Notes under the pieces: generated by a model
What the model was told of the DNA's origin: nothing
What the model saw: the letters and a program-made list of their open reading frames with translations, nothing else
The model's database searches: none
Source of the DNA: Fasciola hepatica
Taxonomy: Eukaryota > Platyhelminthes > Trematoda > Plagiorchiida > Fasciolidae
DNA length: 64,000 nt
Reading direction: 5' to 3'
Assembly: GCA_948099385.1 (NCBI GenBank)
Contig: CANUEZ040000199.1
Span: forward strand, 1,622,001 to 1,686,000
Program-made: the position numbers and the translations under genes
Part shown: one piece after another, positions 1 to 11,345 of the stretch
Layout: each line of letters begins with the position of its first letter
Numbering within the stretch: the first letter of the stretch is position 1

Positions 1-297
1 GCCACGAAGACATGTTTTTCGACGTATCACTTCAGGCATTTGCACATACATTACTGGGTGAACAGGAGTTTGTGTGCAGCTACACGTACCTCAGTGTGGG
101 TGAGTTTGCAACAGATCAGGTAACCTGACGACGTGCTTCAACTTGATGAACCTTGTCCGTTGTGTGAACGACAATAAATGAGAAATGTGTGACCATAAGG
201 CGTGAATAGACGGATGTGGAAAACGGTGTGAAAAAAATGTGGGGCTGAGGAGAGTTTGTACATGGGAACCACAAGAGAATCGCTTGGTACGGCCACG

Positions 298-1376
298 GCA
301 ACAACAACAGTTGCATAAGGTTACATTTCTCACATAGTTCCGGCTCCAGTAGTCGAACCGCTATGACTTCTGTCGTCATTAGAAACCGTTTGCGCGATCC
401 TTCCGAGTGAACTCTGGGAGTTGCTTGGACTAGTCTTAAAACTGTCTCAGTGCCAATGTTATGTCCGCTGTCCACCAGATGTTGCAGGATTGCGCTACTG
501 GTGGTCCGAACCGTTCCTTTCCGTAAAGAATCCGGAGCTTGTGCTAATATCCCCTTCCACAGGAGTCTCCTCGTATGCCCAATATAATGTGCACTACAAG
601 AGCACGTGAACTGATATAGAACGAAAGATTGAAACTGGTGAGGCAACCTGTCGTCGGACTGATGAACAATGAAGGGCTTGATGTTTGTTAAGGTTTGGGC
701 ATGTGCTGCGGGAAAGAACTTTCTGAGGGTCTTAGGTATGCGCGGTTCCAGTATTTCTGAGGTTTTGTTACCCTAGAACGGGACATTTAGGAAGACATCC
801 TTTTTTCGGCCACTTGCACTTTCATTTTGTGTTTCTTCTCCCTCATTTGTTGGCGAATGAACGGTTTTGGATGGCCTTTTTTAGTGGTGTGGAGAGTGTG
901 TTCGAATTCTTTGGCAATTATGTCAGGACTGCCGATGTTTCTTGCTCTGCAGGTCAGACAGCTCACTAGATTTCTTTTGTATCGTCAAGGAACAAAACTT
1001 AGGAAACGTGTATATTGACCCGATCACGTTCATTTCTCGTACATCCTTCTTTCTGTATGACCGTCCTCCTTTCTAAGTAATCCCACATCAAGAAAAGGGG
1101 AAAGTCTTCCGTCCCTATCTCCACTGTAGACGTGGTCAATGCGTGGGCAGTGTTGCATGTCAGCAGTAGTTCGGTAATGTCAATCGGGGAAGTGTCGTCC
1201 ATAAATCTGGTATACATTTGTAGACTGTCGATGGTACTGCGCAGAGGCCCATTTTTCAGCTTTGCCAAGAATTCATCCGCCAGAAGTGGAAAACTAAGCA
1301 GCACCTTCAACGGCCTATGTATGTATATCAGATATATGGAAGACACCTTCATAATTTGCAGCGCAGCAAAAGACAA
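298..1376 (-). pseudogene. Penelope-like retroelement: RT C-terminus plus GIY-YIG endonuclease, decayed
   Basis: Read on the minus strand, 1376-999 carries the end of a Penelope-like reverse transcriptase. It has an LADEFLAKLKNGPL block, then a palm motif TRFMDD that keeps both aspartates. About 830-650 holds the connecting region, in other frames, with LNVPF and SEILEPRIPK blocks. 646-298 is a GIY-YIG nuclease-like domain: VLYQFTCSC, then YIGHTRRLL, then a SAILQHLVDSGH block and a closing LLLPWP. This order (RT then GIY-YIG) is the established architecture of endonuclease-bearing Penelope-like elements, which prime reverse transcription at a nicked chromosome. The three parts lie in different frames with stops between them, so the copy is dead. 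The 5' half of the RT is missing. Positions 1-297 carry the 3' flank, where I see nothing else. Confidence 0.82.
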
Positions 1377-1488
1377 ATATTGCAGAACCTAATCTCACGA
1401 AGCACTTGGGAGACTAATTATTTAGTTAAGCTTTCTTGTGAAAAGTGTAGTATCCAACTACACGGGGGTCAAGGTCATCTTGAAGTAT

Positions 1489-1514
1489 CAGTTCAGTTTA
1501 GTTCAGTTCAGTTT
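1489..1514. repeat. (AACTG)n-type short tandem repeat, possible LINE 3' tail
   Basis: A degenerate pentamer repeat, CAGTT/TAGTT on the plus strand and AACTG on the minus. Similar short runs occur at 45,819-45,835 and 50,081-50,096. LINEs of the CR1 type often end in a short tandem repeat instead of poly(A), so these may be tails of minus-strand copies. The body that would belong to this tail is not recognisable. Confidence 0.45.
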
Positions 1515-2036
1515 GCACAGCACTTGGTGTGGCTAGAGCCAATCGTGTGACCAGATAACATATATCAGGTTGTCTCGTATTTCCCTCTTCCATCGTTCAG
1601 GTCTGTTTAGTAGTAATAGTTATCTACTCTGAAGCTTCAAATTGTCCGTGGCAATAATTGCGACACTCCACTGTGGGTCCGTAACATAATATCGCGAAAA
1701 ATCAACACAACCCTTTACTAGAGAATCTAGATCTATACCTGCTACAAATCACCCCTTGTTATCCCATCTATAAAATACGTAGCGTTTGTTTGCTAAATCA
1801 ACCCTTTTAGTTATCCTTTCCAGCTTGGCTAAAACTCTGACCCCCCTTAGTCCAAACAGTGAAACTACCTGGTCAACCCTCTTTGCGAACATCCTAGGCG
1901 ACGTTTTATAGACTTTCAGCCCCGTTTCGTATCTAGGCTATTTGCAGTCGCTAAATTTTCAATGAAACTAGTTGATTATCCAAAGCCTGCGGTCACAATG
2001 CGAAATTCCTAAAGAAGCAGACCGGCCAGTAAGATT
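1515..2036. other. No gene seen; probable 5' leader of LINE A
   Basis: AT-rich, stop-rich sequence between the pentamer repeat and the first LINE A coding block. It lies directly upstream of the ORF1 remnant, so it may be the LINE 5' untranslated region. I see no conserved motif or promoter that would prove it. Confidence 0.3.
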
Positions 2037-2640
2037 TTGCCACTCGTAGCCGTACGTCTCCCAATCACTACTCCATGCTCCGTCTCATTAACGAACATCC
2101 ATGATGACTCAGATAGCAAGATTGACAGCCTTTTACAACACGTTAGCTCACTCGAATCGCGGATTGAAGCTCTTGACGGAGCCACCAGAATCCTGACACC
2201 TCTGGCTCAACTCCTCGAGTCCTCTATGGTAACTACGGACTGTAACTTAGTTACCACTTGTAACTTCATTGACAGCATATCTGCAGAGGTTTCAAAACGA
2301 ATACGAAACTCGAATCACGCCATTGTATTTAACATTCCCGATAGGGCCCCACTCAGCGTAGTCAGCAGTACCTTGCTAAAGGCCGCTAACATGGAACGTG
2401 TGATATGCCGTAGCAGCAGACTAAGCAAACAAACGTAACGACACCAATGCCCCCTACATTTCCAATTTCCGGACTCACTGACGGCCAGTGAGTTTATTCA
2501 TAAACAAACAGTTGTTGGTATTAATTCGCCGTGCAAGAACATTCGAATAGCACCCGACAAAACGCCACCACAAAGAAAAGTGCTGAGAAAGTTGAACTGT
2601 CGCAAACATCCAAATCAGAAATCCGCCCAAAGGACACCTA
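2037..2640 (+). pseudogene. LINE A ORF1 protein (coiled coil plus RRM-like), broken
   Basis: The frame at 2037-2438 begins with a heptad-like helix (SKIDSLLQHVSSLESRIEAL), the coiled coil usual in LINE ORF1 proteins. It is followed by an RRM-like start, AIVFNIPD, and the block LLKAANMERVICR. A stop follows SRLSKQT, but the homologous text continues past it as the FPDSLTASEF region and then a RIAPDKTPPQR block near 2550-2575. That is the typical end of the nucleic-acid-binding domain in CR1-like ORF1p. ORF1p binds the element RNA and acts as a chaperone. The first start codon is uncertain, since position 2037 is not ATG. The internal stop makes it inactive. Confidence 0.65.
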
Positions 2641-3563
2641 ACCCTGTCATTCCCCTAACCTACTCTATGCAACCAACGTCTATCAGCCAACAACCGTCTG
2701 ATGTAGGCTTTGAAACGACGCCTGGGCCCTCTCCAAACCCACCAGTCTCCAAGCGCCCCAGGCTCGTCAATAGTGTTGCAGAAGCTTGGGACTCGAATCC
2801 ACCGAGTCCAGCCAGAGAGCTTAGCTCTGTGCATCAAAGCAGCTACCTAAATTGCACAGCCTCCCTGACCTAACAACTTTAAGTCACTCTTCCAAGGCGG
2901 CACATAAATCGAAGCATGGTCTTTCTTGCCCATACCACATAGCCACGACTAAAACCCATCCGCCGGATAGCAACATACCATTGCCAGATCATTCTCGCTT
3001 GAATCAAACCCGTCAGCCTTCAGGGCATACTCCCGTAGACAAGCTGCCAAGAAGTAGCGTACCAAAGGACACAACCACACTGTTGCAATCTAACTTATCA
3101 CTCATGGGCCGAAAGTTGGTAACGATCTACACTCGGCCCCTAATGCAGAGTGTCGATACCAACGGTAACCCATGGCCGCAAATCCAGAATTCGGCAACCC
3201 ACACTCCATCTCTACTAAAGGCCTCAACTTCTAGTTCATTAGGCAACGACCGTCTTATATCACCAGGCCACACCCCGAAGGTCAAGCAAATATTAGAAGC
3301 GAACACATACCCTAGTAACTTTTCACTAATGCCAGGACCTACAGCTTCTGTTCCCAAAATAGTTTCTCAAACCGTAATTCCTCCCAGCAAAATTCCAGCT
3401 CTACGCGAGTTTATACGGATGATGCTTGCAAAGCACCCCACAGGTAATATTCAAAGCTGCATCTACCTATCTCATCATTTCTTAACATTTCCGTGCCTCC
3501 ACCGTTCATCCCGTTAGTTCCTTTACCATACCAAAACTTTCGTTTTGCCCCACCACAGTCGTT
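2641..3563 (+). other. LINE A Ser/Pro/Thr/Asn-rich spacer, frames broken
   Basis: Two overlapping open stretches (2580-2873 and 2852-3517) encode low-complexity protein rich in Ser, Pro, Thr, Asn and His. They lie between the ORF1 remnant and the endonuclease frame. The same composition continues into the first 220 residues of the next frame and recurs ahead of the endonuclease in the minus-strand copies (14.2-14.9 and 15.8-16.2 kb). It is therefore probably an unstructured N-terminal extension of the LINE polyprotein, not a separate gene. Confidence 0.45.
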
Positions 3564-5195
3564 TTGCGCGCAGGATACATCCGCAAACCCCCTTCGAGTA
3601 AATTTTCCCCACCATGTGGCATACGATCGCACAATCTTTCATCTCTTCTGGCCCTAATGAACCACTTTCCAATACCGGCACCTTACCAGTCGTTCATACC
3701 TTCGGTAGCACGCCGAACTCCGCAGACCAACTACGCAACACTGCGTATTACCACTACCTTCATCCAAAATAACCTCCATATATCCCCTCTACCATCCCCC
3801 GATTCCTATCCTACCCCACCCGGGCAAGCCGCATTGATGGGCGGCAAAGCCACCCCAAACTCTTTTAGTCCTTACCCTATGAGGTCTGCTCTTACCACAC
3901 AACACCAGCCAATGCCAAGGTTGTCACGTGGGAAAGCCAATACCTTCCATAACCCAGTATTCTGTCACTGCACTGGAGCATCGAACGATCCCAATGAATC
4001 AAGACAAGTAGCAGGACTACTTCGTCTAAGGTCTTCTCTTTCACCTCGTAACAACCCAAAATTGATTATTTCCGGTTCGTCCCCGGCTGATTCTTTCGAA
4101 ACCATCGAGGAGGTATCCAACGCCCGCTTTTCCTCCTCTTCGGTAATAGCTCCAACTCACACCCCTCACTGTGCAATTCCTCCTACCAACAACTCCCATA
4201 CATTACCTAACCCTGACACTCACTTCCACGTGAGTGGGTTATCATTCATCTTACTTAACTCGCGGCCCATCTTAAATAAGCTTCATCACTTTAAAAAATA
4301 TGTCATAACATCCAGTCCTGACATCATCTTTATTACTGAAACCTGGCTCACCGAACATAACGGCACAAGCGAAATTATGCTTGAAGGGCACAAGGTTTTT
4401 AGGGTAAATAGGATCGACAGACGGGGAGGTGGGTGCTTTGTGTACGTACAGCACGCCCTTTCAGTAGTCCCCATCGGACATGCCACACTCGACTCAATTC
4501 CGGATTCTCTATGGCTCACAATTCGGTTCTCAACTGTAGTCATGCGCATTGGTTGTATTTATCGCCCGTCCTCATCTACTATTGCAGAATTAACTCCTTT
4601 AATTGAAGCCTTTGATTACCTTTCACTACTACCTGCGGCAGCGAAAATCATAGCCGGTGATTTTAACTGGCCTAAAATATCCTGGAGAAATTTCATGGCA
4701 CCCACCAATCTAATAGACTTTGTGTCCCATACTCAAATTGGGAGCTGGATGCAACACTTTAAAATCCCTACTAGAAACGTCGACATCCTAGATATTATAT
4801 TCACTCACAGCTTTTCTCACTTTTCGGTTTCCGTTCTGAATAAATTTTCGGGTAGCGACCATAAGATAGTGACCGATAACCTTTCATTCCATCCTAATAT
4901 GTCACGCTATCTGACCCCAAAACAACAATTCCGTCCGTTTGAATCGAAACCCTCTGCCAAATCTCATCCGCAACCAAGATTGAAGCAGTTTTTTCTAACG
5001 GCTGACCCCCAACAAGCCGCTGATCACTTTTATCTTAAAATGGGAAACTGCCTCCTGAAACTTAGCCCAATATTTCAAAACTCCTCCCTTAGGAAGTCCA
5101 AACTTGCCTTACTCCAACGAAAGTACCTTAAGATGCAAAGACCACCTCCAAAACCAAGACTTCTCTCTTCTCATGAGACTAACGCGTCTTACTGA
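3564..5195 (+). CDS. LINE A ORF2, N-terminal part with intact APE endonuclease
   Basis: A 543-codon open frame, by far the longest intact LINE frame here. Residues 1-225 are Ser/Pro/Thr-rich. The apurinic-like endonuclease starts at about residue 230 (LLNSRPILNKL) and shows ITETWLT (E near 259), DRRGGGCFVYV, GCIYRPSS, AGDFNWPKISW (near 365), DILDIIFTHS and SGSDHKIV (S near 431). These match the catalytic and DNA-binding motifs of APE-type LINEs, which nick the target to prime reverse transcription. After residue 440 the frame enters the endonuclease-RT linker and stops at 5195, so no RT is in frame. The next 230 bp continue the linker in other frames. Exact clade (CR1-like or a relative) is not settled. 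The frame has no obvious host role. Confidence 0.82.
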   Translation: MRAGYIRKPPSSKFSPPCGIRSHNLSSLLALMNHFPIPAPYQSFIPSVARRTPQTNYATLRITTTFIQNNLHISPLPSPDSYPTPPGQAALMGGKATPNSFSPYPMRSALTTQHQPMPRLSRGKANTFHNPVFCHCTGASNDPNESRQVAGLLRLRSSLSPRNNPKLIISGSSPADSFETIEEVSNARFSSSSVIAPTHTPHCAIPPTNNSHTLPNPDTHFHVSGLSFILLNSRPILNKLHHFKKYVITSSPDIIFITETWLTEHNGTSEIMLEGHKVFRVNRIDRRGGGCFVYVQHALSVVPIGHATLDSIPDSLWLTIRFSTVVMRIGCIYRPSSSTIAELTPLIEAFDYLSLLPAAAKIIAGDFNWPKISWRNFMAPTNLIDFVSHTQIGSWMQHFKIPTRNVDILDIIFTHSFSHFSVSVLNKFSGSDHKIVTDNLSFHPNMSRYLTPKQQFRPFESKPSAKSHPQPRLKQFFLTADPQQAADHFYLKMGNCLLKLSPIFQNSSLRKSKLALLQRKYLKMQRPPPKPRLLSSHETNASY

Positions 5196-5430
5196 TATTA
5201 TCCGGGACCTTAGGAAAAACAGCTCCGCCACGAAGAAGCCAAAGCTCTGAGGCATCCCAATAAAACATTAAAACTCTCACTCCTACACTCATCTCGGAAT
5301 TCGGCAACAGATACTATGATCCAACACGTTGTGCTACCGAATAAAACTTCGGCCACCTCCCCTTCTAACATCGCTGAAGCCTTCAACCATTACTTCGCCA
5401 ATTCCATGGCTCCCGCCTCAGATACAGCAC
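5196..5430 (+). pseudogene. LINE A endonuclease-RT linker, end of LINE A
   Basis: Frame-broken continuation of the preceding frame. It includes LTDIIRDLRKNS, then after a shift MIQHVVLPNKTSA and IAEAFNHYFANSM. The last block is the conserved pre-RT motif of these LINEs. At about 5,430 the text abruptly starts a second, different linker instead of the RT finger domain. Confidence 0.6.
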
Positions 5431-7318
5431 TCCCAAATCCAATGGAGCGGATTGCCGTCGTGGAGGACGAGCCGAGTGAGAAAGGCTCTAAAACAGAAGC
5501 AAAGAGCACTCAAAAAGTACGGAAGTACCAGCGGCTACCGGGCTTTACTGCGGTTCGAAGCAGCGAGAACTGGGCTATCTGAGATACAGAAATAGTGCAG
5601 GAAATACCGCGAGGAACGTATTGCGCGGAAAGCCATGAGCAGTCCGAGAGCATACTACAACTACGTTCAACCCAAGGCAGCATTGGAGAAAGCCGTAGGC
5701 GGATTCAGGAACTCACGGGGGGTGCGAGCAATAGGCAGGCAGGTTACAGCAAAGACCTCGTGGGATTTTTTCCAGCAGGCATATAGACAGAACTTGAGTG
5801 TTCAGGGGCTACCTGCAACCAATAGAAGTGAAGTCTCGGGAGTGGAAGACGGAGAAATCAACGCAGGAGGGGTGTCGAACAGCCTGAATACACCAGACGT
5901 ATCCAAGGTGTCGGGGCCGGATGATATCCACCCGGCAATACTGAAACCGCATCCATCCTGACTGGACAGCTAGCCAAGCTTTGCAACGCATCACTAGACT
6001 GGGGTGTAATACCTTGGGGTTGGCTTGTATCAATCATCACACTCGTTTATGAAGGTGGAGAAAGAGACACGTTAATCAGTTACAGGCCGAATAACTTGAC
6101 GTCAGTGATGCTAAAGGTCCTTGAGAGAGTACTACGATATTGGATAGGAAGGCATTTAGAGAAGAACAAGCTGGTGACCGCCAACCAGCATGGGTTCTGG
6201 CACAGGCTCCCCAGTCTCCCCAAACTAATAAGTTTCTTGGATGAGGTAACCAGTCGGGTGGATCGAGGAGAACGAGTAGAAGTCTGACATCTGGATTTCT
6301 AAAAGGCACATGATTCGGTTATCAACAGACAGTTCGAAGCAAAAGGTGGAATCGTTTCTTCTTACGGCGAAAACGCAGGAGTGGGTTGTGCAAAGCCTAA
6401 CGGTGGGAGTTTTTAGAGTGAGAGTGGAAGTCTGCTTGTCGTACAATGGGAAACTGCAAAGTGGCTCTCGGCAAGGTTCGGCCCTGGGGCCCCTGTTGTT
6501 TCTGACGTACAGCAACGATCTGGCAGACAGGTTGGAAAACCCATGCTTTTCTTTCACAAATGACTTAAAGGTGGTAGGAGCATCATATGATACGGCGGTT
6601 CAGAGTGATCTAGACAGGGCATACCAGGGTTCGGTGGCATGGGATCTTCCCCCACGTCATATGAGGCTACCAGACAATCTGGAGGAACTGGCTCAGACCA
6701 TAAAAGCCCGGGGCCTAGTGGCGATGGTGATCGCTAACGTTAAGCCAAGTCGCCAGTGCCAGAAAGTGAAGCAGAAAGCAAGTATAGCCCCGCAACAGTT
6801 AAGGAGGGCGGTCAGCTCTAGAAAACGGAAGGTCTTATTTCCATTGTACAAGGCTCTTGTGTGATCTCATCTAGAAAACTGTGTCCAAAAGTGGATGCCA
6901 TATTTGGTGAGGGATATCTAGGCCATTGTTAGCAGAGCACAGACATTTGTGCTACGAACGGAATTTGGAGCAACTAGGGCTATTTTCTATAGAAAGAAGA
7001 AGAACAGGTGACCTCGTAGGGGCCTTCAAAATGCTCAAAGGATTTACAGAAGCACGAGGTCGCAGAGAGACCTCCTTTGATCTGCGGGGGATGGGTTGCC
7101 TAAGAGAGCAGGCACTGGTAATCAAAAAAGAGAGAACTTTGACTCGCGTCAGAAGTCAGTGTTCTGCAGTCAGAGTCGCTAACGACTGGAGTAGGTTGCC
7201 AGGGGATGTGATAAGCGCGAGCACAGTGTCTTACTTCAAGAGGAGATTGGATAAGGTGTGGCTCACTGAGTCGGTAGAATGTGACCAGGAGCCTACTACC
7301 GGTTTTTGTAGCAACTGA
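5431..7318 (+). pseudogene. LINE B reverse transcriptase, 5'-truncated and decayed
   Basis: Begins inside its own pre-RT linker (VRKALKQKQRALKKY, then MSSPRAYYNYVQPK). It continues with DVSKVSGPDDIHPAIL (5890-5945), a YRPNNLTSVMLKVLERVL block (6080-6135), ANQHGFW (6183-6203), SRQGSALGPLLFLTYSNDL (6465-6530), and the active-site region as FTNDLKVVG where FADD is expected. The C-terminal domain at 6926-7318 shows YERNLEQLGLFSIERRRTGDL and VANDWSRLPGDVISASTVSYFK. RT copies element RNA at the nicked target. Multiple stops and shifts, plus loss of one catalytic aspartate (D to N), show it is dead. No endonuclease precedes it, consistent with 5' truncation. Confidence 0.8.
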
Positions 7319-7739
7319 CTAGGCTCTTACAGTTAAACCGTCGATGAATCCGTATCTAGTACCCACTGCTCCTTGTTACACAATCCTCATCACCGGGCAG
7401 ATTGACCGTGAGGTATATGTGACTAACGGCCGTGATCCGAAAAGATGTTGAAGAGAAAAGTGGTTGGAGATCTAGACCAAACCCTCACTGATGACAGCCA
7501 AGTATTGAAAAAGGGTCGTCTCCTCCGATTGTCGAAGCACCGGGGGATCAAAGGAGCTCCCCAGTGCAAGAATTTGGAGATTCAGGCTTCCCGCCGTCAC
7601 TTAGGCGTTTCCCCTTTAGTCTCACGTTTTATGGCCTCAATGTGCCTTTAGGATCCGCCGCACCGATGAGCCCGTGCTTAACTTTTGTTCTTCTTTCCGT
7701 TAACCGTTGATCCTCAGCTGCGTCACTGTATCTCACTTT
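7319..7739 (+). other. No gene; probable LINE 3' untranslated sequence
   Basis: Lies between the LINE B C-terminus and a LINE A-like 3' UTR. A 68-codon open stretch at 7445-7651 has no recognisable domain. I infer LINE B 3' UTR followed by a junction, but cannot place the junction. Confidence 0.3.
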
Positions 7740-7802
7740 CCTTGCCGTAGTCTTTTGCGTCCGACCGCTTTCGCATGACCCGTCTGATGATCGCACCCAC
7801 GT

Positions 7803-7861
<59 letters not shown>

Positions 7862-7990
7862 TACCTTGGGTTCTCCACTCACTTGTCCTCCTTCCTAACT
7901 AGATTGTGCCACTTTACTACACACAATTTGCGTATATATAAATAAAACCGTTCCGTCCTTTAGCGATGGGTGCTCGCTCTCAGTTAATTC
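7740..7990 (+). repeat. LINE A-type 3' UTR
   Basis: This segment matches 11,110-11,345 in order. Both have CTTGCC near the start, a CGCTTTC block, GATGATCGCACxCACGTATAC, a TA-dinucleotide run, TCCACTCACTT, CACAATTTGC and GGTGCTCGC. The second location directly follows a LINE A C-terminus, so this is the same 3' UTR. Its presence downstream of LINE B supports a composite element. Confidence 0.6.
7803..7862. repeat. (TA)n microsatellite
   Basis: About 60 bp of alternating TA with a single interruption, inside the LINE A 3' UTR. Shorter TA runs occupy the same position in the copies at 11,205-11,220 and 11,382-11,397, so the repeat belongs to the element and has expanded here. Confidence 0.9.
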
Positions 7991-9599
7991 CTGGCTCAAG
8001 CTAGAACTCAGCCGTCCCATCCTGCTTTTTTGTGCCTTTCTCGTACACTGAAGCCTTGCCACACGGATTACCATTCCTTAGTAACTAGGCTTCACTTCTC
8101 TACGCATATGCTCATGGTAAGTTAAGACCCCATTCCAACCGGAATCCGTATGCCCCTGCCGAATACCAGCACGTTTGCCCCCACATGAAAAATCCTCATT
8201 ATAACACTCAGTGTTTTCCCCCCTTTTTACTGTTTGCCGTCCTTTACCACAGCTGGTGAACTGACCAGACTGTTATCTTCCTATTTTCTCATTCTTCTTC
8301 CAGACCAGACCATCTACTTTTGTTTTATTCCTGGTTCCCAAACGGACACCCTCTCCTCATCCACCGCCTACCTGATATCGCCCCAAATCTCTACTATCAC
8401 CCAACTACCCTAGAAAGCTACCAGTCTCCGTCTAGGGACCCCTAATAGACCTGTCCACTAGCCAAACGATAACTAACTGTTCGGATAACAAAATGTTCAT
8501 TTTCTTGCTTCCATATAAACGATAATCATAACCCACAGCTGGAACACTCTCCAGACTGCCGCACTCCTGATCTCTTCCAGATTGCATTGGTTACTTGGGT
8601 AGCCATCGGTCAAATCGACGTTTATTCCGGATTACCGTAAGGACTGGACGATTTGATCACTGGTTTAAACCTATACTCTTGCCTGCTGACGTTACATGGG
8701 GCACCGTACATGGATTAACAAAACCTCATGAAAGTCTCACCGGATCGCAGAGGTGATTCCTGACAGCAACCATCAACACTCCGCTCAACGTCTATTCCCA
8801 AATAATCCAACCCAACAGTTCAATTCTTCCCGCGTTGCAGTACGAAACCAATGGCCGGAACCCAGCCTTCGCAGCTGTCAACTTCGACAAACCAGCCCTT
8901 TTTACCAAATTCCCACAACATTCTACCTGCCACCACCTGCAACCAAGGTCTTTACGGAACAGAATACCAGCCATCTGCAGCCAACCATAATTTGATTACC
9001 AATTTTCTATCAAATACAAAACAAAACATTGTACACTCTTCCAACTCCTGCCTAGCCGAACCATTGACGTTTGTCTCCACTAATCCGTTTCATTGACGGC
9101 TTTTCTTTCCTTTAATAGTCCGTTATATGTCCATACACCATTCATGCTCTTCAAAAGTTCACTGAAGTCCCTGCAAAGCTTTTCGCCTTCATCTGAATTT
9201 CCATATGACACTGTAATCACCTGCACAAAAGGTCCGTTTTATTATCACCTTTGACTCACTTGCCTTCATTTCACATGCTTCCTCCACAATTAGTTACCCA
9301 ATGCTGGATCAGTGTCCAATATTCCGCTGGTATCTCTGACTGCACTTTGAAAGCCCCACGCTTGCTTTACTTCTAACAATGTTCTTTGGCATCTCTTCCG
9401 CCCGGTTACTTGTTAGTGACCGTCCATTTGTCGCTTATATCAGCAATTCCACGACTGTCCAGCTACCCACACCGCCCCCAGCGATTTCGAAACCGATTTG
9501 GAATTCCCGCCTCAACCATTACCACTTTTGTTTACTCAAACACTACATGACTTTACTGGTGTATTTCGGTTGCTGTGATTTATAAATTTAGAATTTGTG
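7991..9599. other. No clear gene; possible LINE spacer scraps
   Basis: C+T-rich plus strand. At 8753-9096 two frames are rich in Ser, Pro, Gln and Asn, like the LINE A N-terminal extension, and so may be a scrap of it. Nothing else is recognised. Confidence 0.3.
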
Positions 9600-9695
9600 A
9601 ATACCTCGCACTGACATGTACTGTTGTATACTCTGATCTTGCCTTGTGCATGTGTATTGACCACGGTCAATAAATATACTATACTATACTATACT
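9600..9695 (+). repeat. LINE 3' terminus with (ATACT)4 tail
   Basis: A GTGACC-like stretch, GACCACGGTCAATAAA (with AATAAA at 9669-9674), runs straight into four ATACT pentamers (9676-9695). A short tandem repeat directly after a polyadenylation-like signal is the usual 3' end of CR1-type LINEs. The body would lie upstream on the plus strand but is too decayed to read. Confidence 0.6.
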
Positions 9696-9699
9696 TCCG

Positions 9700-10800
9700 G
9701 GAATCGAACTGAATTGGATTGAAATGGATTGACACCTTCCGCGGGCGTCACATTTTGCGTAGTATTAGGTCTACCTCTCAGGGCAGCCTCCCCAAACAGA
9801 GATAAAATAATTGGGGCGATATCAAACAGCCGCTTTTGAACTTGACCCCCGAGGCAAGCTACCTGAAAAAACATGCAGCGCGCTGAGCTTTGGATCGTCT
9901 TTCGGTGGGGTCTCTGACTCGTCCTTCCCATTATCAGGCCCTAGATGAGGTGTTCGTTGATCCACACAAACTTAAGCCCATTTTATTTCCCCCCTAGCTT
10001 AATAGTTTAGGAAGGAATCCGTTTGACTGTCTCCTTGGAGCCTACATTGATTAGGATGTCCTATGGCCGTTTGGTCCCTTTGGTTACCAAGTGGGCAGAA
10101 CTTTAAATGAGGAAAATATCTCAAGGCAGTTGAAAACCTTGAGAAGTGTCTTTGGGGTAATCCAAAATAAGAAGGTGACCTCGAAGGATGACTTGCTCCG
10201 AGCACTTTTCACCGTCTTGCAAAATCTTGGTGACATTAGGAATTTTCTGCTGGGATAATTTGCACCTTTGATCGGCCGCCTGAGATGCCGAGTGACTTAC
10301 CAACTAGGTTATTTGGTCTGGTTATCTTGAGCCGAAGAATGCAGACCATAGCCTTGGTTTCCCTTATCTCTGTGGTCTGTATTTCGGCCTTACTTCTCAA
10401 TGCTTTCGCTAACACAGAACTATAAAGAACTGTCCCTTCCAGAGTTGGGAATGAAATACTGGTCACAGAAGCAGAATTATTCAGCCGAGGGAGGAAAGTG
10501 GCCTCGATTATTCTTCTGGGATAAAACAGGTACATCCATTATGAAGGGAGTTGAGGCTGACCGGGAGCGAACCGATACAGTGCATGTTCTCGTAAAGCAT
10601 GGGGGCAGGAGTTGTGGGTTTGTTGAATCCAGAATTCCTAAAACAGTGGTACCCACAGTGGGGGGCACAACATTGCAATTGGTGCTGCGCAGTCACTTCC
10701 GTAGATAAGACACCCCTAAAGGCGGCCGTTCATTTCTGGTTCAAACAAAATGAGGCTAGGCTTTCTTGCTTCAGGGCAACATTACTGACTACTGACTGAA
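9700..10800 (-). pseudogene. LINE C ORF1 and leader fragment
   Basis: On the minus strand 10,460-10,280 encodes VLAKALRSKAEIQTTEIRET and NNLVGKSL. A frame change leads at 10,300-10,150 to SQAADQRCKLSQQ and KILQDGEKCS. These align in order with the better LINE C copy at 23,505-23,240 (VLHKELATDALKCVVQSQ, ESQAADQVCGVSEQQ, KILLGTEKCS). It is therefore the coiled coil and start of the RNA-binding domain of the same family. The leader at 10,690-10,480 resembles the region upstream of that copy. Frames are broken and the endonuclease and RT are absent. Confidence 0.6.
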
Positions 10801-10833
10801 ATGAAAGGCAACACATATGAATTTAATTGAATT

Positions 10834-11345
10834 GCATTCAAAAGTCCACTCATCTGATAATCCACTCAGTTTCTCTAATGAGGCTCCCCACTCCCTCCGT
10901 CAAAGACAACTCACCATCACAACCCCCAATTTAGACTCTCAATCAGATCTAGATGTTTCTCGGTTATCTACTCCAGCTTCTGGAATAAGCTCTCCAACTC
11001 ACTACCATCGTGTCGCAGGCTAATACTATTTAAAGAGGCACTATGCAGAATCCTAGACGCATCTTCTGTAATTAGCTTGACCCGTGATAACATTGACATA
11101 GATCAAGCATATGAAGATTGCCTTGACTATTGGACTACAATGTGCCACATTCGTTTTCGTTCGATCGCTTTCTAAGGACCGTTCGATGATCGCACACACG
11201 TATACAGATATATATATATACTTTGGGTACTTTCCACTCACTTCTCTCCTCCCTCCGCACCAGACAGCGCCTTTTTACAACATAATTTGCATACATATAT
11301 ATTTAAAAACCGTTTCGTACTTGAGTGATAGGTGCTCGCCTTTAC
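10834..11345 (+). pseudogene. LINE A C-terminus and 3' UTR, plus-strand copy
   Basis: One frame reads NEAPHSLRQRQLTITTPNLD. An adjacent frame reads FWNKLSNSLPSCRRLILFK and continues without a stop to TAA at 11,173-11,175. This is the LINE C-terminal domain (a W-N-x-L-P-like motif followed by a hydrophobic helix). The 3' UTR follows to about 11,345 and matches 7,740-7,990. Only the last 0.5 kb of the element is present. Confidence 0.65.

Noticed and set aside
7803..7862. TA repeat as a promoter or origin
   Set aside because: It is a microsatellite inside a LINE 3' UTR, present in shorter form in the other copies.
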